Positions 49,241-61,995 of a stretch of 64,000 bases of DNA are shown here, piece by piece. Both the position numbers and the translations under genes were made by a program. The stretch covers positions 327,396 through 391,395 of the forward strand of contig NZ_JXQM01000003.1 of the NCBI RefSeq assembly GCF_000832065.1, written 5' to 3'. This stretch comes from Nitrosospira sp. NpAV (GTDB taxonomy: Bacteria > Pseudomonadota > Gammaproteobacteria > Burkholderiales > Nitrosomonadaceae). Position 1 is the first letter of the stretch, and every line of letters begins with the position of its first letter. The notes under the pieces were generated by a model. It worked only from the letters and a program-made list of their open reading frames with translations, was not told the origin of the DNA and ran no database searches.

Positions 49241-49576
49241 ATTGGCGTGATGATTGGACAGATTTTTATTTTGCAAGGGAATTTTGTGAAAGGAAGCCTG
49301 GTTATTCATACGCCAGACTGAATAAAGTTCCCACATGAAATAAAAGACGAACAACGACACATGATGAAATATTCGGGTTTGGTCCCAATGCTCCTTATAA
49401 AAATTCAGTGAGCTGCTGATTGAAGAATTTCATCGATATCCAGACGCCTACCCGACAGTTACACTTGCCCTCTCAATCTTTCAGGTACCTGCCGCTCTCT
49501 TTTACAACTCAAGCTTGGCGGCAAATGAGTTCCCCGCTTCCTGTATAATTGATCCTTTTGAAAACGGCTCTCTCCT
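49241..49576. promoter_or_regulatory. Intergenic region upstream of prfB with a -10 box
   Basis: These 336 nt have no gene. A perfect TATAAT at 49544-49549 lies 28 nt before the prfB start and is the likely -10 element; a TTGGCG at 49515 is 23 nt away, too far for a good -35. No further signals were found. Confidence 0.4.
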
Positions 49577-50681
49577 ATGGAAGCGGAACAACTGAATGCC
49601 ATGTTCTATCAACTCGCCGATCTCGACAACCGGACGGCAGAATTGCGGAGGTATCTTTGACTTCGATACCAAGCAAACACGCCTGAATGAACTCACCCGG
49701 CTGACGGAAGATCCTTCCATCTGGGATGACAATAAACGCGCCCAGGAATTAGGCCGCGAAAAAAAAATGCTGGAAGATATTGTCATCACCCTGGAGACAG
49801 CCGGGCGGCAGCTGCATGATGCCCGGGACTTGTTCCAGATGGCGAGAGAGGAGGATGACGATGCCACGCTGCAGAGCATCGGCACCGATGTCGTGCAGTT
49901 GGAAAAGGTGGTGGCGGAAATGGAATTCCGCCGCATGTTTTCCAATCCGATGGACCCCAATAACTGCTTCGTGGATATCCAGGCCGGATCTGGCGGCACT
50001 GAAGCACAGGATTGGGCGGCAATGTTGGAACGCATGTATCTGCGCTATTGCGAACGCCGCGGGTATAGCGTGGAAGTGATGGAAGAATCGCCTGGCGAGG
50101 TTGCAGGCATCAAGAGCGCAAGTATCAAAATATCAGGTGATTATGCCTATGGCTATCTCCGCACCGAGACCGGCGTACACCGCTTGGTGCGGAAGTCCCC
50201 GTTCGATTCCGGCAACCGGCGCCATACGTCTTTTGCCAGTGTATTTGTCTATCCCGAAGTGGATGAAACCATCGAGATTGAAATCAACCCGGCGGACTTG
50301 CGCGTCGATACCTTTCGCGCATCCGGCGCGGGAGGCCAGCACATCAACAAAACGGACTCGGCTATTCGCATCACCCACAATCCCACAGGTATCGTCGTGC
50401 AATGCCAGAGCGGCCGTTCCCAGCACCGCAATCGCGCGGATGCGATGGCAATGTTGAAGTCCCGCCTGTACGAAGCGGAATTGCGCAAACGCAATGACGA
50501 GAAACAGGCAATAGAAGACAGCAAAACCGATATCGGCTGGGGACACCAGATCCGGTCCTACGTACTGGATCAATCACGTATCAAGGATTTGCGTACCGGC
50601 GTTGAAAGCGGCAATACACAGGTAATACTCGACGGCGGCCTGGATGATTTCATCGAGGCCAGTTTGAAACAGGGAATTTAA
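49577..50681 (+). CDS. prfB: Peptide chain release factor 2 (programmed +1 frameshift)
   Basis: RF2 recognises UGA and UAA stop codons and triggers peptide release. The gene is read in two frames: 49577-49657 and 49659-50681, giving 367 residues. The frameshift site AGGTATCTTTGAC (49649-49661) has the canonical CTT-TGA-C slippery stop with an internal Shine-Dalgarno-like GGAGG just upstream, so RF2 level controls its own synthesis. The GGQ catalytic loop is in [15 protein letters not shown] and the stop-codon recognition region includes the SPF tripeptide. lysS follows 4 nt downstream, as in E. coli. Confidence 0.96.
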
Positions 50682-50685
50682 GAAT

Positions 50686-52263
50686 ATGGGCAAAAATAAG
50701 AATGAACCCGACCACCTAAAAAAACTGGGTGAACTTGATCAAATAAATGATCAAAGTAGGGGTGAAGAGGCAGAGCCGGTGTTGATGGACACTGGGTCGA
50801 TCACTGAAGAACGACATGCCAAGCTGACTGCGTTACGTAAGGCGGGAAATCCATTCCCCAACGATTTTCGCCGCGGTGATTTGTCATCGGATCTTCATCA
50901 ACAATATGGCGAACATTCCAACGAGATGCTGGAAACGGCACCGAGACTCGTAAGCATTGCGGGGCGCATGGTATTAAAGCGAGTGATGGGCAAGGCAAGC
51001 TTCGCCACTATCCAGGACATGAGCGGACGCATCCAGCTCTACATCACCAATGATGTTACCGGGGCGGAGGCACACGAAGCGTTCAAACACTACGACCTCG
51101 GCGATATACTGGGTGCTCAGGGCACGCTCTTCAAAACCCGGACTGGCGAACTTTCGGTGCGCGTCACCCATCTGCGCTTGCTGACCAAGTCCTTGCGCCC
51201 CCTGCCGGAGAAATTCCATGGACTGACCGACCAGGAACAGAAATACCGCCAGCGTTATCTCGACCTGATTACCAACGAAAATACTCGCAAGGTGTTTATT
51301 ACGCGCTCCAGGATCATCCAGGCCATTCGCGAATTCTTTGTCGCGGATGGCTATCTGGAAGTGGAGACACCGATGATGCACCCCATCCCCGGTGGCGCGA
51401 CAGCACGTCCATTTGTCACTTATCACAATACGCTGGATATGCAATTGTATCTCCGCATCGCGCCCGAACTGTATTTGAAGCGCCTGGTCGTGGGTGGAAT
51501 GGAAAAAGTATTTGAGATAAATCGCAATTTCCGTAACGAAGGAATATCTACCCGTCATAATCCGGAATTCACTATGCTGGAATTCTATGAAGCGTACCAG
51601 GATCACACTTACTTGATGAATTTCACCGAAACCATGCTGCGGGAGGTCGCGTCGAAAGTCTTGGGTACTACCAAGGTAACCTATCAGGAACGGGAAATCG
51701 ATCTTGCACAGCCATTTGAGCGGCTCAGCATCGTTCAGGCTATCCGGAAATTCCAACCGGAATATACCGATGGTCAACTCAATGACCGGGCGTTCCTGAT
51801 CGACAAGTTGCAGACACTTGGCATCACTCCCAAACCGGAAGACGGAATCGGTGGCTTGCAGCTATCGTTATTCGACGAAACCACCGAGCATTTATTGTTC
51901 GAGCCGATTTTTATCATTGATTACCCGGCGGAGGTCTCACCCCTCGCCCGGCGCAACGATCTCAACCCCACGATAACCGACCGATTCGAGCTTTATATCG
52001 CGGGACGCGAAATAGCCAACGGCTTTTCCGAACTGAACGACCCGGAAGACCAGGCGGCACGTTTCCGGGAACAGGCGAGCGCCAAGGAAGCAGGCAACTC
52101 CGAGGCCATGCACTACGACGCCGATTATATCCGCGCGTTGGAATACGGTCTGCCACCCACCGCAGGTGAAGGCATCGGCATAGACCGTCTGGTAATGCTT
52201 TTCACCGATAGCCCGAGCATTCGAGATGTGATTATGTTCCCGCAACTACGTCGGGAAGATTGA
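50686..52263 (+). CDS. lysS: Lysyl-tRNA synthetase, class II
   Basis: LysS charges tRNA-Lys. The 525-residue enzyme has an N-terminal OB-fold anticodon domain ([20 protein letters not shown]) and a class II catalytic core with motif 2 ([19 protein letters not shown]) and motif 3 ([19 protein letters not shown]). The N-terminal 30 residues are a low-complexity extension ([19 protein letters not shown]) not usual in shorter orthologues. Its ATG is 4 nt after prfB, and the two form the common prfB-lysS operon. Confidence 0.97.
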   Translation: MGKNKNEPDHLKKLGELDQINDQSRGEEAEPVLMDTGSITEERHAKLTALRKAGNPFPNDFRRGDLSSDLHQQYGEHSNEMLETAPRLVSIAGRMVLKRVMGKASFATIQDMSGRIQLYITNDVTGAEAHEAFKHYDLGDILGAQGTLFKTRTGELSVRVTHLRLLTKSLRPLPEKFHGLTDQEQKYRQRYLDLITNENTRKVFITRSRIIQAIREFFVADGYLEVETPMMHPIPGGATARPFVTYHNTLDMQLYLRIAPELYLKRLVVGGMEKVFEINRNFRNEGISTRHNPEFTMLEFYEAYQDHTYLMNFTETMLREVASKVLGTTKVTYQEREIDLAQPFERLSIVQAIRKFQPEYTDGQLNDRAFLIDKLQTLGITPKPEDGIGGLQLSLFDETTEHLLFEPIFIIDYPAEVSPLARRNDLNPTITDRFELYIAGREIANGFSELNDPEDQAARFREQASAKEAGNSEAMHYDADYIRALEYGLPPTAGEGIGIDRLVMLFTDSPSIRDVIMFPQLRRED

Positions 52264-52371
52264 AAACGTAGCAAAATTCTTTCATACCCCGCTGAGGTTC
52301 GGACCATAGCGGCATAAAGGCACTCCGGCCGTCAAGCGGGGTGCGGAACTGGGGAGCGGAGTCGGAGGCTC

Positions 52372-53370
52372 TCAAGGTTCGTCGCAATAACCATTATCCT
52401 GAAACCAGTTCATCGCATCTTCAAGCGCCTCCACCGCGGGCCGATGACGATACCCCAACACCCGTTCTGCCTTTTCGCTGGAGTAAAACATCATTTTTTT
52501 TGCCATGCGCAAACTGTCCACCGTCGCACGCGGCTCAACATTTGTCACCATTGCCATTTTTTCCATCAGCCAGGCAGCAGGTAGAATCAACTTGACAGGA
52601 ATATTGAATCGTTTTGTCTGCTTGCCTCCAATCTCATCGATTGCCTGTAGTATTTGCAGTAAAGTCATATTTTCACCACCCAGGATATAACGCTCCCCGG
52701 GTTTTCCATGCGCGTGAGCCAGCAGATGGCCATATGCGATGTCATCGGCATGAGCGACGTTCAAACCGGTATTTACATACGCCGGCATCCGCCCACATAA
52801 GGTGTCAACCACGATACGTCCTGTCGGCGTGGGTTTGATGTCACGCGGCCCTATCGGCGTTGATGGATTGACAATAACCAGCGGCAGCTTATATTCATCG
52901 GTAATCCGTTGAACAACCTGTTCCGCCATGAATTTTGACCGCTTGTAGTGCCCGGTCATCGACCCAAGACTGGAGGGCGTGTCTTCGGTGGCGGAGGTGC
53001 CATCCTGATGCACTCCCAGCGTTGCCACGCTGCTGGTGTATATCATGCGTTTGATACCGGCTTCCGCTGCCGCGAGTATCAGCGCCTCCGTCCCTTTTAC
53101 ATTGATGTCATACATGGTTTCGGGATTCGGCACCCATAGGCGGTAATCTGCGGCAACATGAAACAAACTATCGCAACCAGTGACCGCGCGCTTCAATGAT
53201 GGGGCGGAACGTAAATCACCTTCGGAAATTTCAACGGGCAATTTATGAAGATTTCTCCGGTCACTTCCTGGTCTGACCAGGCACCGCACTTCATGACCAG
53301 CGTCCAGTAAACAACGCGCGACCGCCGAACCAACAAATCCATTTGCGCCTGTAACCAATGATTTCATCAT
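52372..53370 (-). CDS. hpnA: Hopanoid-associated sugar epimerase HpnA
   Basis: HpnA is an NAD(P)-dependent extended short-chain dehydrogenase often encoded with hopanoid genes; its sugar substrate is not settled. The 332-residue protein has the Rossmann signature VTGANGFVGSAVA, the S-Y-K elements (YTSSVATLG and GHYKRSKFMAEQ) and the substrate region VNPSTPIGPRD. The start ATG 53370 is preceded by AAAGGTTGAGC. No other hopanoid gene (shc, hpnC-H) is present in this window, so assignment rests on sequence alone. Confidence 0.87.
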   Translation of the reverse strand: MMKSLVTGANGFVGSAVARCLLDAGHEVRCLVRPGSDRRNLHKLPVEISEGDLRSAPSLKRAVTGCDSLFHVAADYRLWVPNPETMYDINVKGTEALILAAAEAGIKRMIYTSSVATLGVHQDGTSATEDTPSSLGSMTGHYKRSKFMAEQVVQRITDEYKLPLVIVNPSTPIGPRDIKPTPTGRIVVDTLCGRMPAYVNTGLNVAHADDIAYGHLLAHAHGKPGERYILGGENMTLLQILQAIDEIGGKQTKRFNIPVKLILPAAWLMEKMAMVTNVEPRATVDSLRMAKKMMFYSSEKAERVLGYRHRPAVEALEDAMNWFQDNGYCDEP

Positions 53371-53585
53371 GCTCAACCTTTCTTCAGGCCCTGTGTTGAT
53401 ACAAAGCGCTTATAAGCGATTCGAACTCGTATTGTTGTGATCCTCCATACTGCTCACACTTGATTCGGCTTTATAATTGGCTAATAAGGGCGTGTATCGA
53501 ACACTCAACGTTATGACACAGGGTAAACCGGAACAATCGGCGCATATGAACGATTGGGCCCGGAATAGGTACCGTTGCTCGCCGG

Positions 53586-55235
53586 TCAAGTGTGGCGCGT
53601 TGCAAGGTGCTTCTCCACATCTTCTCTGCTAAAACCCAACGCGGCAGCCACACGATCGGCATGGCTTACCCGAGACACACCTGAAACCAACCGATAAGTC
53701 GGGCCTTGAGGCAAAAATTCACCCTGCAGATAACGGCCAATTCCTTTGTTCTGCAAACGTTCGCATAGCTCGTGATTGTGGGTAACAAGTAATGTGCTTG
53801 CTCCAAGCTTATGAAAGCCTGCAAGGACATATTCGGAAAGCTCCGTCTTTTCCTCGAACGTTGTTCCTTCCGAAAGCTCATCCAGTACGACGAGACTGCG
53901 CGCTGTGGAACTGAAGAATATCTCGCGTGTACGCTTCAATTCATGGCCGAAGCGGCCCATCCCCTCATCCAATCGGCCCGGATCCGGTACCTGGTAGAAA
54001 ATATGCTCTACGAGTACCAGCTGTGCGGTAGCCGCTGGGATGTAACAGCCGATCTGGCCCAATAGCTGAATCTGGACGATGGTTTTACAATAGGCTGTCT
54101 TACCTCCGCTATTGGGTCCCGTGATAACCAATAGCCGTCCTGTATCATCAAGCAGTATATCGTTCGGCACATAATCTGGATTAGCTCCGGCAAGCAGCGG
54201 ATTTCTCGCTTCCGTAACGTTGAGAGAATGCCGGTCGCATTCCAGTATCTCCGGCAGTACCATCTTGCCGCCAAAAACCAACGAGTAATGATAAAAGGAT
54301 AAGATCTCGTCAATCATACCCAATGCATCCAGCGCGCGCGCCAATTCGGAACTCTGCCTGAATAGCTTGCGCAATGGATAGATGACGGAATCGCGATCGG
54401 ATGCCGCAATGGCAATCAGGAGGATAGGCAGAACCGGCACTGCCAGCACGAGAATTCCATATCCCAGATAAGCAATGCCGAAACTGGCGAGCATACCCTG
54501 GAAGAAATAAAGCGCTGCGCCAAGGACTGCTAATATTACCAGCATCGGCAGCAGCTTTATAATCGATGGGGTAAAGCGGGGAACGGGTAAATAACGCGGC
54601 TTCTCCTCCCGCGTCATGAATTTTCCCTCCCTGGGATAAATCGGCCCACGCATCAGGGAGTAAACACGAGAGGCTCCGAAGTCGCGAATGACAGTAAACA
54701 AATCTCGCAGGTATGGGCTCTGCGGCTGTGGCAACGTATTCATCGCCTCAACCAGATCGACCACAAAGCCGGTACCATCGACAAACTGATGGTAACCGTA
54801 ACCGCTGAATTCCATCTCATCTTTGCCGCCTCTGGAATTATCGATAGCGAGACCACCCATAAAGGTACCGTAGAGTAATTGATAAAGCGAGCGCTCTCCC
54901 GGCGCTACTCCTTTCAAGAACTGCTGAAGCGTTTCCCGCAAACTGGAATTTGACTCAAGCTCACGCAACGCTTCCTGCTTTTTTTGAGCCAGGACAGAGT
55001 CGGTCGCCGGCCGCGCCAGCGACCGGTAAAGTACCGATTGCCCGACATGCGTAACCGCGTGATTGCAAGAATCGAATAACTGATTGATTTCGATCGCGTC
55101 AAACGTCTTTGCATCCAGAACACCTTTATCAGCATCTGTTGGACGCGTGTCCCGCACGCCCGCCAGCCGCTCGCCGCTGGCAAGGATGGGCGACTGATTC
55201 CAACAGGGATCAGAGGTGGCAGGATCGTTCATGGT
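53586..55235 (-). CDS. Membrane-associated MutS-like ATPase
   Basis: This 549-residue protein has a C-terminal MutS ATPase domain (Walker A ITGPNSGGKTAYCKTIVQ; Walker B VVLDELSEGTTFEEKTE; glycine-rich GMGRFGHELKRTREIF) and an N-terminal MutS core-like helical domain (ALRELESNSSLRETLQQFL). Unusually, about residues 235-295 contain two strongly hydrophobic segments (LLPMLVILAVLGAALYFF and LGYGILVLAVPVLPILLIAI), so it should be membrane-bound. It lacks the mismatch-recognition domain of MutS and resembles no classical repair MutS. Function is unknown. The start (ATG 55235) has weak support; an extension to 55298 is possible. Confidence 0.82.
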   Translation of the reverse strand, partial: TMNDPATSDPCWNQSPILASGERLAGVRDTRPTDADKGVLDAKTFDAIEINQLFDSCNHAVTHVGQSVLYRSLARPATDSVLAQKKQEALRELESNSSLRETLQQFLKGVAPGERSLYQLLYGTFMGGLAIDNSRGGKDEMEFSGYGYHQFVDGTGFVVDLVEAMNTLPQPQSPYLRDLFTVIRDFGASRVYSLMRGPIYPREGKFMTREEKPRYLPVPRFTPSIIKLLPMLVILAVLGAALYFFQGMLASFGIAYLGYGILVLAVPVLPILLIAIAASDRDSVIYPLRKLFRQSSELARALDALGMIDEILSFYHYSLVFGGKMVLPEILECDRHSLNVTEARNPLLAGANPDYVPNDILLDDTGRLLVITGPNSGGKTAYCKTIVQIQLLGQIGCYIPAATAQLVLVEHIFYQVPDPGRLDEGMGRFGHELKRTREIFFSSTARSLVVLDELSEGTTFEEKTELSEYVLAGFHKLGASTLLVTHNHELCERLQNKGIGRYLQGEFLPQGPTYRLVSGVSRVSHADRVAAALGFSREDVEKHLATRHT

Positions 55236-55407
55236 AGGTCTTAGGAATCTCTGAATAAATCTGGTAGACAAAATCAGATTGATCAAGTAACTTCCCACAA
55301 GGTCGCAGCGTCATCCACTATTGAGGATGGGATTCTTCGGACTGCCCTCCTTATCCCGCACTCTTTGCTCTGGGTTCATCCAAATCCAACACTTGGATTG
55401 CAATGGG

Positions 55408-55588
55408 GAATTATCCTGAATCCGGCAGCCTGTCTGCTCATTTATCAGTATAAGATTATGCTTAGTAAATAATATCCCCGCCATTTGATTCCCATCTAAA
55501 AGATGAAAGTCAAATAATACGGAATATTGTTATTAATCATAATACTAATCTATTAAATGAGCGGTCAACCCCGAATTGGGGATTATTG
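55408..55588. repeat. Family B inverted-repeat element, copy 2
   Basis: The left end GAATTATCCTGAATCCGGCAG (55408) and right end CCCCGAATTGGGGATTATTG (to about 55588) are imperfect inverted repeats. Inner words GCTCATTTATCAGTATAAG and its counterpart ATACTAATCTATTAAATGAGC are inverted as well, so the unit is about 50 bp per arm. The TAA stop of tolC (minus, 55583-55585) lies inside the right terminus. Confidence 0.7.
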
Positions 55589-57046
55589 AACACGAGACAC
55601 GGAACTTGGATCTTGCTGGTGGGAAGAGGAAACACCGATAGCACTTCTTCTTATCGACAACGACTCATTTATCTGTCTCAAATCTTCCTCATCCAGTTCA
55701 CCTGCTTCCGCCTCCAATCTCAACTTGGACATAAGAAAATTGTAACGCGCCTGGGCGAGATCTCGCAGCGCAGAATAGTGCAATTGCTGCGCATTCAATA
55801 CATCCACTTCTGTTCTGACACCCACTTCCTGCCCGAGTTTGGTGGAATCCACCTGGCTTTGGCTGGAGGTTACCGCCTGGCGTAACGCTTTCACCTGCGC
55901 AATGCCGTTGGTAACATTAAGGTACTGCTGGCTCACTTGAAGTACGCTGTTGCGCCGGGTGTTGTTCAGATCCTGGAATACCTTTTCCTGAGTAGCCAGA
56001 GCCTCGCGCACACGCGATTGCACCGCAAAACCCTGGAATATCGGGAAACTGAGCTGAACCCCGATTTCTTTTGAAGTCAGGTCAATTGGCCGGCCGGTAA
56101 CTGTTCCGCCAACACCTTTTTGGTCACTGTATAGCGCGACCAGGTCAAGGGTCGGATAGTGTCCCGCCTTGGCTCGTTCCACATCCTGTTTTGCGATTTC
56201 ATACACCGATTGCTGAACTTTCAGTGCAAGATTGTTCTGTTCGGCCACATTGATCCAATCCTGCATGCTTCCATACTTCAGGTTGAGCAAATCGGAAGAA
56301 TTCTCAGTTGGACGTACGAGATTGTCAGGCAAGCGGCCGATAATCTGTTGCAGTGCGCGTTTTCGAAATTCCAGATCGCTCAGCATGGCAATCTCCTGCG
56401 AGAGAGCCAAATCAAACCGCGCCTGGGCTTCGTGGGTATCGACGATGGTCGCTGTTCCGACTTGGAAGTTGCGCTTGGCCTGTGCGAGCTGCTCTCCAAT
56501 GGCTTTCTTCTGGGCTACCGCCACCTCCACATTTATCAGCGCCAGTTGAATGTCGAAATAAGCCTGAGCCACGCGCAGGATCAGATCCTGGGCTGCAATG
56601 ATGAACTGGGAATCCGCTTGCGCGACCTGAATCTTGGATTGTTCATAGATTACAAAATTTTCCTTGCGATAAAGCGGCTGGGTCGCCGTGATCGTTACAC
56701 TGGTATTGTCGATGATAACTTCGGACGGCCTAACGACTCCGGGGACAGTCGCCCCGCCGACACTCTGGATATCGATATATTGCCTCCGGCGCACACCCGC
56801 GAGCGTGATGGTCGGGAGCAATCCTGCCCGTCCCTGCGGCAATTTCTCCTGGGCTGCAAGGTGCGCGGCACGCGCGGCGCTATATTGCGCATCCTGCTCC
56901 AGCGCCTCACGATAAATTTCCATCAGGTCACTGGCGTGGAGCGGAGTATGAAAAACCGCGCCGGCAATCAATAACGCATAAATATATTGCGAAATTTTCA
57001 CTTTGATCCAGAGTGCCTTATTCTGCCGGGAGAAGAAAAGCATCAT
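55583..57046 (-). CDS. tolC: TolC family outer-membrane efflux/secretion channel
   Basis: TolC forms the outer-membrane duct for type I secretion and RND efflux. The 487-residue protein has an N-terminal signal region (YIYALLIAGAVFHTPLHA, cleaved before SDLMEIYREALEQD), then the duplicated OEP repeats with the DLMEIYREALEQDAQYSAARA start, typical of proteobacterial TolC. The second repeat contains VQQSVYEIAKQDVERAKAGH. It follows the isoaspartyl methyltransferase gene on the same strand, a betaproteobacterial pair. The start is ATG 57046. The stop codon lies in a family B repeat terminus. Confidence 0.92.
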   Translation of the reverse strand: MMLFFSRQNKALWIKVKISQYIYALLIAGAVFHTPLHASDLMEIYREALEQDAQYSAARAAHLAAQEKLPQGRAGLLPTITLAGVRRRQYIDIQSVGGATVPGVVRPSEVIIDNTSVTITATQPLYRKENFVIYEQSKIQVAQADSQFIIAAQDLILRVAQAYFDIQLALINVEVAVAQKKAIGEQLAQAKRNFQVGTATIVDTHEAQARFDLALSQEIAMLSDLEFRKRALQQIIGRLPDNLVRPTENSSDLLNLKYGSMQDWINVAEQNNLALKVQQSVYEIAKQDVERAKAGHYPTLDLVALYSDQKGVGGTVTGRPIDLTSKEIGVQLSFPIFQGFAVQSRVREALATQEKVFQDLNNTRRNSVLQVSQQYLNVTNGIAQVKALRQAVTSSQSQVDSTKLGQEVGVRTEVDVLNAQQLHYSALRDLAQARYNFLMSKLRLEAEAGELDEEDLRQINESLSIRRSAIGVSSSHQQDPSSVSRVQ

Positions 57047-57110
57047 CCGATTGAACCTGGCTAATAGGTCTGTCAGGCGAGCACGCAATTCGCGGGGTTG
57101 ATCTGGAAGA

Positions 57111-57776
57111 TCAAAATGTGAATCTCGCCGGCTGCTTTGCGTTTTTTAGCGGAGCAATGCAAGTTTCGAACAGACCCACCGTGTTGTACGCGCCTGTTTT
57201 CTCTCCTTGCGCCACACAAGTGACGAGCAGTGCCTGCATCACCGGTGCATCCCCTACCACTGCGAATAACCGCCCGCCAGTTTTGAGGCTTTGCTGAAAT
57301 GCCTCCGGTAAAACCGGAGTGGAGCCGGTCAGTACGATGACATCATAAGGCCCATGCTCGGACCAGCCACAGGCAGCATCACCCAATTCCACCGTCACGT
57401 TGCCAATCTCATGGGCTTGAAGATTTTTCTCCGCCATGGCTTTCAGTTCCGGCACAATTTCCACGCTGTAGACGTATTCTCCTTTCTTTGCCAGCAGGGC
57501 GGAAAGGTAGCCGCTGCCGCTGCCGACTTCCAGAATCCTGTCCGTTTTTTTTACCTGGAGCTCCTGCAAGATGCGCGCCTCGAGCTTGGGAGCAAGCATC
57601 ACTTCGCCGTATCCCAGCGGGATCTCCATATCGACAAACGCAAGGGAACGGTATGCCGCGGGGACAAATTCCTCACGCCGCAACTCAAACAATAATTTAA
57701 GAACTTCCTGATCCAGCACATCCCAGGGACGAATTTGCTGTTCCACCATATTAAACCGGATTTGTTCGAGATCCAT
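57111..57776 (-). CDS. pcm: Protein-L-isoaspartate O-methyltransferase family protein
   Basis: This 221-residue SAM-dependent methyltransferase repairs isoaspartyl residues. The SAM motif I DRILEVGSGSGYLSALLA and the family stretch NMVEQQIRPWDVLDQEVLK are intact; the catalytic region PLGYGEVMLAPKLEARIL shows the family loop, with M-L-A-P in place of the more usual T-I-S-x-P, so substrate preference may differ. ATG 57776 is preceded by AAGGTTGGAC; the longer frame to 57902 overlaps the riboswitch region and is unlikely. It is upstream of tolC on the same strand. Confidence 0.88.
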   Translation of the reverse strand: MDLEQIRFNMVEQQIRPWDVLDQEVLKLLFELRREEFVPAAYRSLAFVDMEIPLGYGEVMLAPKLEARILQELQVKKTDRILEVGSGSGYLSALLAKKGEYVYSVEIVPELKAMAEKNLQAHEIGNVTVELGDAACGWSEHGPYDVIVLTGSTPVLPEAFQQSLKTGGRLFAVVGDAPVMQALLVTCVAQGEKTGAYNTVGLFETCIAPLKNAKQPARFTF

Positions 57777-57847
57777 GTCCAACCTTATATAAATTGTCAT
57801 CACAGACTTGCAATTATTCCACATTTCCATTAGCTTCACAGCAGCAG

Positions 57848-60139
<2,292 letters not shown>

Positions 60140-60259
60140 TCTCACAGTGCATATATTTGATTTTTAAGAGAGATAGCTTTGAAAAGAAAAATCGTGATAG
60201 ATAGACTCCATCGGATACTTCCATTGTCTAGCAGCACTCTGACTTGCTTATGCTTACGC

Positions 60260-60299
60260 GTGATTATCCGGCGTCAAATGCTTTTCCCCGGATAATCAC
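60260..60299 (+). promoter_or_regulatory. 12-bp inverted repeat over the uppP translation start region
   Basis: A perfect inverted repeat GTGATTATCCGG (60260-60271) and CCGGATAATCAC (60288-60299) ends 3 nt before the uppP ATG (60303). It would enclose the region where a ribosome-binding site is expected, and no clear one is seen. The arm shares GATTATCCGG with family A termini, so it may be a minimal derivative of that element or a translation control hairpin. Confidence 0.5.
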
Positions 60300-60302
60300 C
60301 GC

Positions 60303-61127
60303 ATGGATTGGCTTCTGCTCTTCAAGGCTTTGATCCTCGGCGTCGTCGAGGGCTTGACCGAATTCCTACCGATATCCTCCACCGGCCACCTGATTCTGGT
60401 CAGTGATCTGCTCGACTTCAATGATGAGAAGGGCAAAGTATTCGCGATTGTGATTCAGCTAGGCGCGATATTGGCGGTATGCTGGGAATACCGCATCAAG
60501 ATTGGCGGCGTGGTGATGAATATCGGCTCCAGCGAGGATGCGAATCGCTTCGTGTTGAATCTTTTCATCGCATTCCTACCCGCGGCGATTCTGGGTCTTT
60601 TGTTCATCAAAACGATCAAGCAATATCTGTTTCATCCGGTGCCGGTGGCAATGGCATTTATCATCGGGGGAATTTTGATTCTGTGGGCCGAACGCAGAAA
60701 GCATGTGATAGAGGTCGATCGGGTGGAAAACATGGATTGGAAGCATGCCTTGAAGGTGGGATTGATGCAGTGCCTCGCGCTGATACCCGGCACGTCACGC
60801 TCCGGCGCAACCATTATTGGCGGTCTTTTTTTTGGCTTGTCACGCAAGGCGGCTACCGAGTTCTCCTTTTTTCTGGCGATACCCATCATGTTCGCAGCCA
60901 CTTTCTATGATGTCTACAAACATCGCGACATACTGCAGTTCGACGATATCGGCGTATTCGTAGTGGGGTTTGTGGCCTCGTTCATTAGCGCCTTATTGGC
61001 GGTACGGGGATTGTTACGTTTTATCAGCCATCATGACTTCACCGTATTTGCATGGTATCGCATTGGATTTGGGATCATTGTGCTTCTCACGGCTTATTCC
61101 GGAGTAGTCAAATGGTCAGCAGCTTAG
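60303..61127 (+). CDS. uppP: Undecaprenyl-diphosphatase UppP (BacA)
   Basis: UppP recycles undecaprenyl diphosphate to the monophosphate carrier lipid for peptidoglycan synthesis. The 274-residue inner-membrane protein has about eight transmembrane helices and the two catalytic motifs [15 protein letters not shown] near the N-terminus and [20 protein letters not shown] in the second half, with the catalytic glutamates, serine and arginine intact. The start at 60303 lacks a clear ribosome-binding site and follows the inverted repeat directly. Confidence 0.96.
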   Translation: MDWLLLFKALILGVVEGLTEFLPISSTGHLILVSDLLDFNDEKGKVFAIVIQLGAILAVCWEYRIKIGGVVMNIGSSEDANRFVLNLFIAFLPAAILGLLFIKTIKQYLFHPVPVAMAFIIGGILILWAERRKHVIEVDRVENMDWKHALKVGLMQCLALIPGTSRSGATIIGGLFFGLSRKAATEFSFFLAIPIMFAATFYDVYKHRDILQFDDIGVFVVGFVASFISALLAVRGLLRFISHHDFTVFAWYRIGFGIIVLLTAYSGVVKWSAA

Positions 61128-61401
61128 CGGCCTGGCGGACTTGAAAAATCGAAGCCCAAAAAGTGAGCGCGGATAGATTCTGAATCATGGTTCCATTGGC
61201 CGGGGAAGCGGCAAAATATGGAACGGCCAGATACTTTGCAGGCGACTCCTTTACAGGATGTTGAAAAACCCCGCAATCCCATGCTAATGGTATGTGGATA
61301 GGCCAGAAGAATTTCATGCCGAGCGCCCCTGTCACGTTGGAAGAGCGTTCCGCGAGGACTTTCGCTGAAAAAGCGCAAGGCGAAGGATGGATCGAGCTCG
61401 C

Positions 61402-61986
61402 TTAGCGTATACGTAGTATCAGTTCATTGCTCCAAACTTCGGTCGACCCGAGAGCATAAAGACATCGCACATAAAGCGTGGTGGCGTTGCCGATCTGGAA
61501 ATAATCTCGGAGATCGAATGGTCCGTAGGGTATATCGATCTCCCCAGGAGCTAATGCAACGTCGAAATTCTTTCGGCGTTCGATGTCGCTACCGAATGCT
61601 GCGCGCGTCTCCTGACCTAAAGCTGTCAGGGGTAGCGCAGCTCGCATCGCATTCTCGACGACCAACTTATGGTCCGGCCAGAAACCTGAGTGCGCCACGA
61701 TTTTCGTTCGCTTTCCGGTATTCCTGATATGAAAGCGTACAAGAATCGGTTCCCCATAGCGGAACTCGGCTTTGTCGCTCACGAGCGATGCGCTCAACCC
61801 CTCGATCTCGTTTCCCCAGCCGACCGCGGTTTGCGTATTTTCGGTATTCACGCTATGCACGCGATTATGAGAGGAGGAGTAAGAATATTCACCCACTGCC
61901 TTGATGAATCCGTCGTACCCGCTCACGTTGCTCAAGAAAAAGCTCATCGCGGCAGAGGCGCCCGCAAGACGCCGAGGGGTGGTCAT
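61402..61986 (-). CDS. Hypothetical protein with beta-sandwich-like domain
   Basis: I do not recognise this 194-residue protein. The central part (ASLVSDKAEFRYGEPILVRF, then HIRNTGKRTKIVAHSGFWP) has the alternating pattern of an Ig-like or BsuPI-like beta-sandwich; the C-terminal half contains GPFDLRDYFQIGNATTLYVR. There is a weak N-terminal hydrophobic segment (ASAAMSFFLSNV), not a convincing signal peptide. It follows the PEP-CTERM gene by 9 nt on the same strand, which suggests cotranscription. Confidence 0.65.
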   Translation of the reverse strand: MTTPRRLAGASAAMSFFLSNVSGYDGFIKAVGEYSYSSSHNRVHSVNTENTQTAVGWGNEIEGLSASLVSDKAEFRYGEPILVRFHIRNTGKRTKIVAHSGFWPDHKLVVENAMRAALPLTALGQETRAAFGSDIERRKNFDVALAPGEIDIPYGPFDLRDYFQIGNATTLYVRCLYALGSTEVWSNELILRIR

Positions 61987-61995
61987 GGCGGATGT

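Noticed and set aside
52264..52371. Terminator after lysS (GCACTCC...GGGGTGC)
   Set aside because: The stem is short and imperfect, and no T-run follows.
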